From: an uncultured Oscillospiraceae bacterium
Lineage (GTDB): Bacteria; Bacillota; Clostridia; Oscillospirales; Oscillospiraceae
Assembly (NCBI GenBank): GCA_947627085.1
Contig: CANQUO010000086.1
Span: 1-8,622, forward strand
DNA length: 8,622 nucleotides
Direction of reading: 5' to 3'
In this document: piece by piece, positions 1 to 5,384 of the stretch
Layout of the letters: the number at the start of each line of letters is the position of its first letter
How positions within the stretch are numbered: position 1 is the first letter of the stretch
The notes under the pieces: model-generated
Databases searched by the model: none
The model's input: only the letters and a program-made list of their open reading frames with translations
What the model was told of the DNA's origin: nothing
Made by a program: the position numbers and the translations under genes

Positions 1-554
1 CGGCGCTCTGCTCCCTGAAGGGCGCGCGCCACGGCGGCGCCAATATCATGGTGATGCGGATGATGGAGGACATAAGGGCCAATGTCCGCGACTGGGAGGA
101 CGAGGAGGAGGTCTCCGCCTACCTCACAAAGCTTCTGAACGGGGAGGCCTTTGACAAAAAGGGGCTCATCTACGGCATGGGCCACGCGGTCTACTCCCTT
201 TCCGACCCCAGGGAGGTGGTGTTCAAGGGCTTTGTGGAGAGGCTGGCCCGGGAGAAGGGCCGGGAGCGGGACATGGCGCTATACAACGCCATCGAGAAAA
301 ACGCCCCGAGGCTCATCGCCGAAAAGCGCCGAATCTACAAGGGCGTCAGCCCCAACGTGGACTTTTACAGCGGCTTTGTCTACGATATGCTGGGCATCCC
401 GGTGGAGCTGTTCACACCCATATTCGCCGTGGCTCGTATAGCCGGGTGGAGCGCCCACCGGCTTGAGGAGCTGGTCAGCGCCAATAAGATAATACGGCCC
501 GCCTACAAGAGCCTTTGCGGGAGGCGTGAGTACGTGGAGATTGATAAACGGTGA
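1..554 (+). CDS. Citrate synthase, C-terminal part (5' end outside window)
   Basis: Citrate synthase condenses acetyl-CoA and oxaloacetate to citrate in the cytoplasm. The frame is open from base 3, so the gene begins upstream; ATG 48 is only an internal Met. About 183 residues are visible, roughly the last 40 percent of a typical protein. All three catalytic positions of the family are seen: the His of KGARHGGAN (visible residue 10), the His of GMGHAVY (about residue 61) and the Asp of NVDFYSG (about residue 120). The late motif FTPIFAVARIAGWSAH and the ending IIRPAY are also family-like. GHAVY replaces the GHRVY common in other groups, a form I associate with clostridial enzymes. A 2-methylcitrate synthase cannot be excluded from the C-terminus alone. 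The stop lies 12 nt before the MarR gene, so the two are probably co-transcribed. Confidence 0.95.
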   Translation, partial: ALCSLKGARHGGANIMVMRMMEDIRANVRDWEDEEEVSAYLTKLLNGEAFDKKGLIYGMGHAVYSLSDPREVVFKGFVERLAREKGRERDMALYNAIEKNAPRLIAEKRRIYKGVSPNVDFYSGFVYDMLGIPVELFTPIFAVARIAGWSAHRLEELVSANKIIRPAYKSLCGRREYVEIDKR

Positions 555-566
555 AAGGAGCGTAAA

Positions 567-1025
567 ATGGACGAAAACAAAATCGAAACGAGGCCCGATG
601 AGGAGGCCGGGGAGCCTTTCTTCTTGGAGTACTTCAACACGGACTGGATATTCAGTACGATAAAGCGCGCGGACTACCTTCTCCTGCGCGCAATACAGGT
701 AAGGGCAGGGGAGCGCGGTAAGCCGGGGCGGACCTACCTTGCCGACCTTGCCGCCGGGCTCAACATGCCCATCCCGACGCTCTCAAGAACCGTCGAGCGG
801 CTTCAGGATAAGGGCCTTGTGACATGGAAAACCGACCGCGCCGCCGGACAGACCTACGTGCGGCTCACCAACAAGGCGGTGGAGCTCATGGACGACGAGA
901 GCCGGAGAATGAGGGCGGCATCGAGGCGCGTCAGGGAGGAGATAGACGGCGAGGAGCTTGACCGCGCCATAGAGACGGCGCGAAAGATCGCGGAAATACT
1001 AAAGGAATCAAAGCGGACTTCATAA
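567..1025 (+). CDS. MarR-family winged-helix transcriptional regulator
   Basis: A 152-residue protein, normal length for MarR dimers that bind operator DNA and usually repress nearby genes. The helix-turn-helix spans about residues 57-84 (YLADLAAGLNMPIPTLSRTV, then ERLQDKGLV), and the wing is about 88-100 around the basic DRAAGQ turn. A long charged C-terminal helix (about 104-148) fits the MarR dimerisation region. The start at 567 is set by AAAGGAG at 554-560, 6 nt upstream. The gene follows citrate synthase by 12 nt and is closed by its own terminator, so it belongs to the citrate synthase transcript and not to the cobalamin operon. The ligand and targets cannot be read from the sequence; control of the citrate synthase operon is the simplest guess. 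Confidence 0.88.
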   Translation: MDENKIETRPDEEAGEPFFLEYFNTDWIFSTIKRADYLLLRAIQVRAGERGKPGRTYLADLAAGLNMPIPTLSRTVERLQDKGLVTWKTDRAAGQTYVRLTNKAVELMDDESRRMRAASRRVREEIDGEELDRAIETARKIAEILKESKRTS

Positions 1026-1050
1026 TGAAGCGAGCAGCAGACACAATCTG

Positions 1051-1080
1051 AAGCCGGACGACCTAATTGTCCGGCTTTTG
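1051..1080 (+). terminator. Rho-independent terminator after the MarR gene
   Basis: AAGCCGGAC (1051-1059) and GTCCGGCTT (1069-1077) form a perfect 9-bp stem around a 9-nt loop. It is followed by a short T-run (1076-1079) that partly overlaps the stem. It starts 26 nt after the MarR stop and sits before the next promoter-like sequence, so it separates the citrate synthase-marR transcript from the cobalamin operon. The T-run is short, so termination may be incomplete. Confidence 0.75.
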
Positions 1081-1082
1081 CC

Positions 1083-1111
1083 TTGCTTTATCGGAGGGGG
1101 TATGCTAAAAT
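1083..1111 (+). promoter_or_regulatory. Predicted sigma-A-type promoter of the cobT operon
   Basis: TTGCTT (1083-1088) as -35 box and TAAAAT (1106-1111) as -10 box are separated by exactly 17 nt. TG at 1103-1104 gives an extended -10 (TGcTAAAAT). It lies just past the terminator and 45 nt before the first possible start of the operon. Transcription would begin at about 1117-1119. It is a pattern match only, in a GC-rich genome where such AT-rich boxes stand out. Confidence 0.6.
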
Positions 1112-1117
1112 TATATT

Positions 1118-1142
1118 CGAATTTGCCGGCGGCGGAAATTTG
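1118..1142 (+). promoter_or_regulatory. Leader hairpin at the predicted transcript start
   Basis: Positions 1118-1128 can pair with 1133-1142: C1118-G1142, a G-U pair, AATTT with AAATT, a bulged G1125, then CCG with CGG around a 4-nt loop (1129-1132). That is ten pairs starting where the predicted promoter would begin transcription. It could stabilise the 5' end or serve as a protein operator. It has no T-run, so it is not a terminator, and it is far too small for a cobalamin riboswitch. It could be chance pairing in a GC-rich sequence. Confidence 0.4.
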
Positions 1143-1164
1143 AGGCTTTTAACGAATGGCTTAT

Positions 1165-1170
1165 GGAGAG
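1165..1170 (+). promoter_or_regulatory. Ribosome binding site deciding the start at 1177
   Basis: GGAGAG lies 6 nt before ATG 1177 and only 3 nt before ATG 1174. The in-frame ATG at 1156 has only GAGG at 1142-1145, 10 nt away and inside the base of the leader hairpin. Spacing therefore favours initiation at 1177. Confidence 0.6.
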
Positions 1171-1176
1171 TGCATG

Positions 1177-1476
1177 ATGACCGGAAAAAGGTATGACAGG
1201 GAGGACTGTATAGGGCTGCTACGCTCAAAGCGGGAGGAGCTTCTTGGGCTTGATATCGACAGGCTCCCTCAGCGGTCGGATTTTGAAAATGAGGAGGTCG
1301 TGGCCATCAAGGCTTTTCTGGGCCCGTGGCCAAGGGCGCTTGAGGCGGCGGGCCTCAAGGAGCCCCGGGGCGATGACCGCGTAGAGAAAAACAGAGAGAA
1401 GCGACGCCGGTCAAGACGCCGCGCCCGTAAGGCGCGCAAGTCGGAAAATACCCCGGAGGTGGACGAGAATGAGTGA
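1177..1476 (+). CDS. Small basic protein with a homing-endonuclease-associated-repeat-like domain
   Basis: A 99-residue protein (106 if ATG 1156 is used). Residues 6-60 follow the pattern of the homing endonuclease-associated repeat (HNH_repeat): an N-terminal helix (about 7-23), a P-x-x-x-D-F segment (31-36), then an F-x-G-P-W-x-x-A-L-x-x-A-G-L block (47-60, with W51 and A54-L60). This small helical unit normally occurs as tandem copies beside nuclease domains and is thought to bind DNA. Here there is a single copy and no nuclease residues. After it comes a very basic stretch (about 64-88, Arg/Lys-rich) and an acidic end, suggesting nucleic acid contact. It is the first gene of the cobalamin operon and overlaps cobT by 8 nt, so it is translated with that pathway. 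Its role is unknown; a DNA- or RNA-binding regulator is one possibility. The domain call rests on a remembered pattern. Confidence 0.72.
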   Translation: MTGKRYDREDCIGLLRSKREELLGLDIDRLPQRSDFENEEVVAIKAFLGPWPRALEAAGLKEPRGDDRVEKNREKRRRSRRRARKARKSENTPEVDENE

Positions 1477-2563
1477 TGAGCTGGGCCTTTCGGCCCTTAT
1501 CGGGGGGGTGGAGCCCCTGGACAAGGCCGCGATGGACGCCGCAAGGCGGCGTCAGGCGGAACTTGCGAAGCCCCCGGGAAGTCTGGGGCGGCTTGAGGAG
1601 CTGTCGATACAGCTTGCCGGTATCACCGGAAAGCCCGTAAGCTCAATTGAGGGAAGGGCTCTTTTGGTATTTTGCGCCGACAACGGCGTGGTGGAGGAGG
1701 GCGTCTCGGTGGCGCCCCAGTCAGTCACGGCGGCGCAGACCCTGAACCTTGTCCGGCACAGGACCGGCGCGTCGGTGCTGGCCCGCCGGTTTGGGGCGGA
1801 GCTTTATGTCTGCGACGTGGGCGTAAACGCGCGTTTTCAGGACAGCCGTGTTATCTCCCGAAAAATCGCGTATGGGACAAAAAATATTACCCGGGGGCCC
1901 GCAATGGACAGGGCGGACGCCGTGCGGGCGGTCCTCGCCGGCGCGGACACGGCGGCGGAGGCAATAGCGAACGGCGCCGGGGTCGTCGGAATTGGCGAGA
2001 TGGGCATCGGCAACACCGCCACCTCATCCGCCGTGCTGGCGGCGCTGACGGGGAAGAGCGCTCAGGCCGTCACGGGACGGGGTGGGGGACTTACGGACGA
2101 GGGATACTCAAGAAAGCTGGTGGCCGTCGAAAAAGCGCTCAGCGTGAACACACCGGACCCGGCGGACCCGATTGACGTGCTCTCCAAGGTGGGCGGCTTT
2201 GACATCTGCGCCATGACCGGAGCGTATCTTATGGCCGCGTCGCGGCGTGTCCCCGCCGTCATTGACGGTTTGATCTCCGCTGTGGCGGCGCTTTGCGCCG
2301 TCAGGCTCTGCCCGGAGGCGGCGGCTTATCTCATTCCGTCCCACGCCTCCACGGAGCCGGGGTACCGCGCCGCAATGGACGAGCTGGGGCTTGAGCCGCT
2401 TTTTGACCTCCATATGCGCCTCGGCGAGGGGAGCGGATGCCCCATCGCCATGATGATGCTTGACGCCGCCCTGGCTGTTATGCGGGATATGGCCACCTTT
2501 GAGGAGGCGGGGATCGACGATAAGTATCTTGAGCCCGTCCGGGGAATGGAGGCGGTAAAGTGA
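1469..2563 (+). CDS. cobT: Nicotinate-nucleotide--dimethylbenzimidazole phosphoribosyltransferase
   Basis: CobT moves phosphoribose from nicotinate mononucleotide to a lower-ligand base such as 5,6-dimethylbenzimidazole, giving alpha-ribazole 5'-phosphate for the cobalamin nucleotide loop. At 364 residues it has normal family length. Diagnostic motifs are KPPGSLGRLEEL (34-45), DNGVVEEGVSVAPQSVT (71-87), the glycine-rich GIGEMGIGNTATSSA (174-188), the SHASTEPG block (291-298) and RLGEGSG (317-323). E320 of the last motif corresponds to the catalytic Glu of Salmonella CobT. The start has GGAGGT at 1455-1460, 8 nt upstream, inside the preceding gene, which it overlaps by 8 nt. It ends in a GTGA overlap with cobU. 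CobT enzymes accept varied bases, so the actual lower ligand cannot be told from this gene. Confidence 0.97.
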   Translation: MSDELGLSALIGGVEPLDKAAMDAARRRQAELAKPPGSLGRLEELSIQLAGITGKPVSSIEGRALLVFCADNGVVEEGVSVAPQSVTAAQTLNLVRHRTGASVLARRFGAELYVCDVGVNARFQDSRVISRKIAYGTKNITRGPAMDRADAVRAVLAGADTAAEAIANGAGVVGIGEMGIGNTATSSAVLAALTGKSAQAVTGRGGGLTDEGYSRKLVAVEKALSVNTPDPADPIDVLSKVGGFDICAMTGAYLMAASRRVPAVIDGLISAVAALCAVRLCPEAAAYLIPSHASTEPGYRAAMDELGLEPLFDLHMRLGEGSGCPIAMMMLDAALAVMRDMATFEEAGIDDKYLEPVRGMEAVK

Positions 2564-3105
2564 CGATTTTTATCTCAGGCGGCGGCAAAAGCGGAAAGTC
2601 CGCCTTCGCCCAACGGGCCGCGCTCAGCTTAAGCGGCGGCGGAGCCAGATACTACGTCGCCACGATGATACCCTGCGATAAGGAGGACCGGGAGCGTATC
2701 GCGCGGCACGTCGCCGATCGGGCCGGGATGGGCTTTGTGACGCTGGAGCTCGGAAGGAATATCGAAAAGTGCCTTGACCTCGCCGATCCCGGCGGCACGT
2801 TTCTTGTGGACAGCGTCACGGCGCTACTCTTAAACGAGATGTACCCCGGAGACCACGGCGGGGACGCCGACCCCGATGCTTTGAGGCGGTGCGTTGACGG
2901 ACTTCTCCGGGTGGCGGAGGGCGCGGGCAACGCGGTGTTCGTGTCAGACTACATATACTCCGACGCCATACGGTACGATGCCTTTACAGAGAAATACAGG
3001 GCGGACCTGTCCGCCATCGACCGGGCGCTGGCCGGCGCCTGCGATACCGTAATTGAGCTGTGCGCCGGAAATGTCATTGTCCACAAGGGGGTGTGGGAGG
3101 GATGA
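2560..3105 (+). CDS. cobU: Adenosylcobinamide kinase / adenosylcobinamide-phosphate guanylyltransferase
   Basis: CobU phosphorylates adenosylcobinamide and then adds GMP to make adenosylcobinamide-GDP, the substrate of CobS. The 181-residue length is normal. An intact P-loop GGGKSGKS occupies residues 7-14. RIARH (46-50) supplies the His (H50) matching the guanylylated His of Salmonella CobU, and FLVDS (81-85) gives a Walker B-like Asp (D84). The NEVG motif usual in the C-terminal half is replaced by SDYIYSD (129-135). The following helix and the CAGNVIVHK end (168-176) still align with the family. Translation starts at GTG 2560, overlapping the cobT stop as GTGA, with GGAGG at 2548-2552. A shorter CobU-like protein lies two genes downstream, so the two activities may be shared between them. 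Confidence 0.9.
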   Translation: MTIFISGGGKSGKSAFAQRAALSLSGGGARYYVATMIPCDKEDRERIARHVADRAGMGFVTLELGRNIEKCLDLADPGGTFLVDSVTALLLNEMYPGDHGGDADPDALRRCVDGLLRVAEGAGNAVFVSDYIYSDAIRYDAFTEKYRADLSAIDRALAGACDTVIELCAGNVIVHKGVWEG

Positions 3106-3851
3106 AGAAGCTCTTCCGGGCGTTTTTGATGTGCCTTTCCATGTTCACTGTCATACCCGTTCCGGCCGGTGCCTGGGACGAGGACGCACGGCCCATTATG
3201 ACGCTGTTTCTGCCCGTTGTGGGACTGATCGTCGGCGGGCTTTGGGCGGCTTTGGCGTATATTTTGCGGCTTTTGGAGCTTCCGGAGCTTGTAACGGGAG
3301 CCGCGCTGTGCGCCTTTCCCTTCCTCATAACCGGCGGGATACACATGGACGGGTATCTGGACGTGACCGATGCCGTGAAGTCATATCGGGACATCGACGA
3401 GCGTCGGAAAATATTGAAGGACCCGAATGTGGGCTCCTTCGCGGTGCTGGCGGGGATACTTCTTGTTGTGACCCAGTTTACCCTTTTCGCCTCGGCGGGG
3501 GAGGACGCGGATATATATACGTTGCTGATCATCCCCACGGTATCCCGCACAGCGGCGGCCCTGGCCGTGACCGTCATGCGGCCCATGTCGGTCAGCGAAT
3601 ATTCCGGCGCGTACAGGCGCGGCGTAAGAAAAACGCACACCGTAACGCTCTGTGTCCTCCTGGCCGCCGAGCTCGTCGCGGGATTTGTATTTTGCGGCAA
3701 GTATGGCTTTTCAATGCTCGCCGTGCTTTTGGGGTACTGCCACCACGTGTGGAGAGCGTACAGGTCTCTGGACGGGTTTTCCGGGGACGTGTCCGGCTAC
3801 GCGCTGACCTTCGCCGAGACCTGCGGAATAGCCGTTTACGCGCTTATCTGA
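3102..3851 (+). CDS. cobS: Adenosylcobinamide-GDP ribazoletransferase (cobalamin synthase)
   Basis: CobS is an integral membrane enzyme that joins adenosylcobinamide-GDP to alpha-ribazole (or its phosphate), completing the nucleotide loop. From ATG 3102 the protein is 249 residues, typical for the family. It begins with the familiar FLMCLSMFTVIPVP stretch (8-21). The active-site blocks GGIHMDGYLDVTD (78-90), ERRKILKDPNVGSF (100-113) and GFSGDVSGY (225-233) are present. Hydrophobic segments lie at about 32-58, 64-79, 112-130, 140-158, 181-198 and 203-213. The frame is open further upstream (ATG 3060), but 3102 is preferred because it begins at the conserved N-terminus and overlaps the cobU stop as ATGA. 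Its ribosome binding site is imperfectly spaced (GGAGG at 3096-3100, or AAGGGGG at 3085-3091), which suggests translational coupling to cobU. Confidence 0.95.
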   Translation: MKKLFRAFLMCLSMFTVIPVPAGAWDEDARPIMTLFLPVVGLIVGGLWAALAYILRLLELPELVTGAALCAFPFLITGGIHMDGYLDVTDAVKSYRDIDERRKILKDPNVGSFAVLAGILLVVTQFTLFASAGEDADIYTLLIIPTVSRTAAALAVTVMRPMSVSEYSGAYRRGVRKTHTVTLCVLLAAELVAGFVFCGKYGFSMLAVLLGYCHHVWRAYRSLDGFSGDVSGYALTFAETCGIAVYALI

Positions 3852-3852
3852 G

Positions 3853-3858
3853 GGAGGT
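3853..3858 (+). promoter_or_regulatory. Ribosome binding site for the GTG-started CobU-like gene
   Basis: GGAGGT just after the cobS stop, 4 nt before GTG 3863. No ATG near the protein's conserved beginning (GTG then GACTTTATCATC) offers an alternative, so this site fixes the start and shows that the longer open frame upstream is not the gene. Confidence 0.75.
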
Positions 3859-3862
3859 AAAA

Positions 3863-4240
3863 GTGGACTTTATCATCGGTGGGGCGTATCAGGGGAAAAG
3901 GGAATACGCCAAGGACCGCTTCCGGCTCACGGAGAGCGATATTTTCACCTGCCGTGAGGACGGGGACATTGATTTTTCCGCCCGGTGTATCGACGCTCTT
4001 GAGGAATATGCCCTCCGGTGCGTCCGCAACGGCGTCGACCCGGTGGAGAGCTTCCGGGCCCACGAGAACGAGTGGCGCGAAAGCGTGCTTATCTGCATGG
4101 ATATTTTCTGCGGCGTCGTCCCCTTGGGGGAGGAAAACCGGGCGTGGAGGGAGGCGACGGGCAGGCTGTGCGCGTATCTTGCCGGAAAGGCCGACACCGT
4201 CACGCGGATGTTCTGCGGCCTTCCCGTGAGGCTGAAATGA
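3863..4240 (+). CDS. Short CobU-like protein with degenerate P-loop
   Basis: A 125-residue protein from a GTG start, 11 nt after cobS. It resembles CobU at both ends with the middle reduced. The N-terminus MDFIIGGAYQGKREYAK matches the CobU strand plus P-loop, but the final Ser/Thr of the Walker A is Arg (GGAYQGKR, 6-13). From residue 74 (SVLICMDIFCGVVP, ENRAWREATGRL, ADTVTRMFCGLPVRLK) it aligns closely with the end of classical CobU, including the G-x-VP segment and the terminal GLP-x-RLK. About 50 residues of the usual middle, including the guanylylated His, are missing. It could be a partner of the full-length CobU, a binding subunit or a diverged duplicate. The same frame is open back to 3053, but that part is cobS read in another frame. 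It ends in an ATGA overlap with the phosphatase gene. Confidence 0.85.
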   Translation: MDFIIGGAYQGKREYAKDRFRLTESDIFTCREDGDIDFSARCIDALEEYALRCVRNGVDPVESFRAHENEWRESVLICMDIFCGVVPLGEENRAWREATGRLCAYLAGKADTVTRMFCGLPVRLK

Positions 4241-4803
4241 AGCTTATTCTTTTCCGCCACGGCCTGACAGTGGCAAACGAGCGGCATCTATACTGCGGGA
4301 GCACAGACCTTCCCCTGTCGGAGACCGGACGGCGGGAGCTCCGGGCGTTACGGGCTTCGGGCGTACTACCGGCCATTGACGGCATGAGGGTCATCACCAG
4401 CGGCGCTCGACGGTGCGAGGAGACGCTTACGGAGCTCTACGGCGCGATTCCCTTTGAGACCGAGCCGGAGCTTTGGGAGATGGACTTCGGGGACTTTGAG
4501 CTACGCTCCTATGAGGAGCTCAAAAACGACCCGGCCTACTTAGCCTGGATAACCGGCGACAACGAGGCCAACGTCGCCCCCGGCGGCGAGAGCGGGGACA
4601 TGATGCGTAAGCGTGCCATAGCGGCGCTCGGAGGGCTCCTTGAGGACGGACGCCCCGCCGCCGTATTCACCCACGGCGGCGTCATCGCCGCCATAATGCA
4701 ATGCCTTTTTCCGTGGCCGGGCAAGAACCGCTACCAGTGGCAGCCGGAGCCGGGGAGAGGGTATGTCATAAACACATCGGATAATACCTATATGAAAATA
4801 TAA
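4237..4803 (+). CDS. cobC: Histidine phosphatase, probable alpha-ribazole-5'-phosphate phosphatase
   Basis: CobC-type phosphatases remove the phosphate from alpha-ribazole 5'-phosphate or from adenosylcobalamin 5'-phosphate, the last step of nucleotide loop assembly. The 188-residue protein starts at ATG 4237, overlapping the previous stop as ATGA. It opens with the catalytic RHG (residues 7-9, H8), then N14, a CGSTDLPLSETG segment (20-31) and the TSGARRCEET Arg loop (54-63). ELWEMDFGDFE (78-88) resembles the E-x-x-FG-x-xE seen in CobC, and THGG (145-148) brings the second active-site His, H146. The family is broad (phosphoglycerate mutase-like), so the assignment relies on the ELWEMDFGDFE motif and on being last in the cobT-cobU-cobS operon. 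The ribosome binding site is weak (GAGG at 4228-4231), consistent with coupling. Confidence 0.9.
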   Translation: MKLILFRHGLTVANERHLYCGSTDLPLSETGRRELRALRASGVLPAIDGMRVITSGARRCEETLTELYGAIPFETEPELWEMDFGDFELRSYEELKNDPAYLAWITGDNEANVAPGGESGDMMRKRAIAALGGLLEDGRPAAVFTHGGVIAAIMQCLFPWPGKNRYQWQPEPGRGYVINTSDNTYMKI

Positions 4804-4833
4804 AAAGAAGGTGGCGCGATGTCACCTTCTTTT
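4803..4833. terminator. Bidirectional terminator between the two convergent cobalamin operons
   Basis: AAAAGAAGGTG (4803-4813) pairs perfectly with CACCTTCTTTT (4823-4833), 11 bp. It can extend inward by a G-U and a C-G pair to leave a 5-nt loop. On the + strand the stem ends in TTCTTTT directly after the cobC stop; on the - strand it ends in CTTCTTTTTA followed by ATATTTT, downstream of the cobA stop. Either transcript should therefore end here. Confidence 0.85.
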
Positions 4834-4838
4834 CAGCT

Positions 4839-4869
4839 TGTCGAAAAAGGGCGTAGTCATTTTTCAACA
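4839..4869. repeat. AT-rich inverted repeat between the converging operons
   Basis: TGTCGAAAAA (4839-4848) and TTTTTCAACA (4860-4869) form a 10-bp inverted repeat with one odd pair, which is a G-U wobble in the - strand transcript. The loop is 11 nt. It lies 5 nt beyond the cobA stop and 6 nt from the main terminator, so it forms a second hairpin at the - strand 3' end. It could assist termination, protect the mRNA 3' end, or be a dispersed intergenic repeat. Confidence 0.45.
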
Positions 4870-4874
4870 GTTTG

Positions 4875-5384
4875 TCAATATTCCACGCCCTCTCTCGCGG
4901 CGGTCCCGTTATCAAATGGGTGCTTTTCCTTGCGCATCTCAGTGACGTAATCGGCAAGCTCCAAAAGTTCCGGGGCGGGGGAGCGGCCCGTCAGGACGAT
5001 CTCGCGGCGGCTGCCCTGGGCGCGGAGGAAGTCGAGGAGCTCGCGCCGGTCAATACAGTCGTAGTTGTAGGCGGATATAAGCTCGTCAAGGACGACGAGG
5101 TCAAAATTTTCGGCGTCTCGGATAAGCCTTGTCAGATACGCCCGGTAGCACTCGCTGATTTGCGCGCGCTGTGCGTCCGTGAGGGCCTTATATCTTCCGT
5201 AGTGTATCGGCGGACAGCGGGTCACGATGTTAGTAAGCGCGGACATGGCGGCGATCTCGCCGGAGGCGCCGTCCTTGAAAAACTGAGCGAACATGACCCT
5301 CATGCCGTGCCCCGATGCCCGAAGGGCGAGGCCGCAGGCCGCCGTCGTCTTGCCCTTGCCTTCGCCGTGGTAGACGTGTATCAT
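4875..5384 (-). CDS. cobA: Cob(I)yrinic acid a,c-diamide adenosyltransferase (BtuR/CobO/CobA type)
   Basis: This enzyme transfers the adenosyl group of ATP to the reduced cobalt of corrinoids, making the Co-C bond of coenzyme B12 forms. The 169-residue protein shows the family P-loop GEGKGKTTAA (7-16), a Walker B-like DLVVLDEL (95-102), LTGR (131-134) with the following ELLELADYVTEM (139-150), KHPFDNG (154-160) and the terminal AREGVEY (163-169). At 169 residues it is a little shorter than enterobacterial BtuR, which has an N-terminal extension. Start ATG 5384 overlaps the cobQ stop as ATGA, and GGAGG sits 4 nt upstream (5389-5393 on the complement). It is last in the - strand operon. With CobQ and CbiB nearby it can serve de novo synthesis as well as salvage of incomplete corrinoids. 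Confidence 0.96.
   Translation of the reverse strand: MIHVYHGEGKGKTTAACGLALRASGHGMRVMFAQFFKDGASGEIAAMSALTNIVTRCPPIHYGRYKALTDAQRAQISECYRAYLTRLIRDAENFDLVVLDELISAYNYDCIDRRELLDFLRAQGSRREIVLTGRSPAPELLELADYVTEMRKEKHPFDNGTAAREGVEY

Noticed and set aside
1026..1155. Possible cobalamin riboswitch before the cobT operon.
   Set aside because: The interval is only 130 bases and is taken up by a terminator, a promoter and a small hairpin. No B12-box-like sequence was seen.
1672..2175. 167-codon + strand open frame inside cobT.
   Set aside because: Gly/Arg-rich shadow in another frame; cobT is fully supported by conserved motifs.
3074..3700. 208-codon - strand open frame opposite cobS.
   Set aside because: Ser/Thr/Pro-rich shadow of the conserved cobS frame.
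3053..3862. Open frame running without a stop into the short CobU-like gene, suggesting a 395-residue protein.
   Set aside because: Over this stretch it is cobS read out of frame, with an Arg/Gly/Cys-rich composition and no domain. The real gene starts at GTG 3863 behind GGAGGT.
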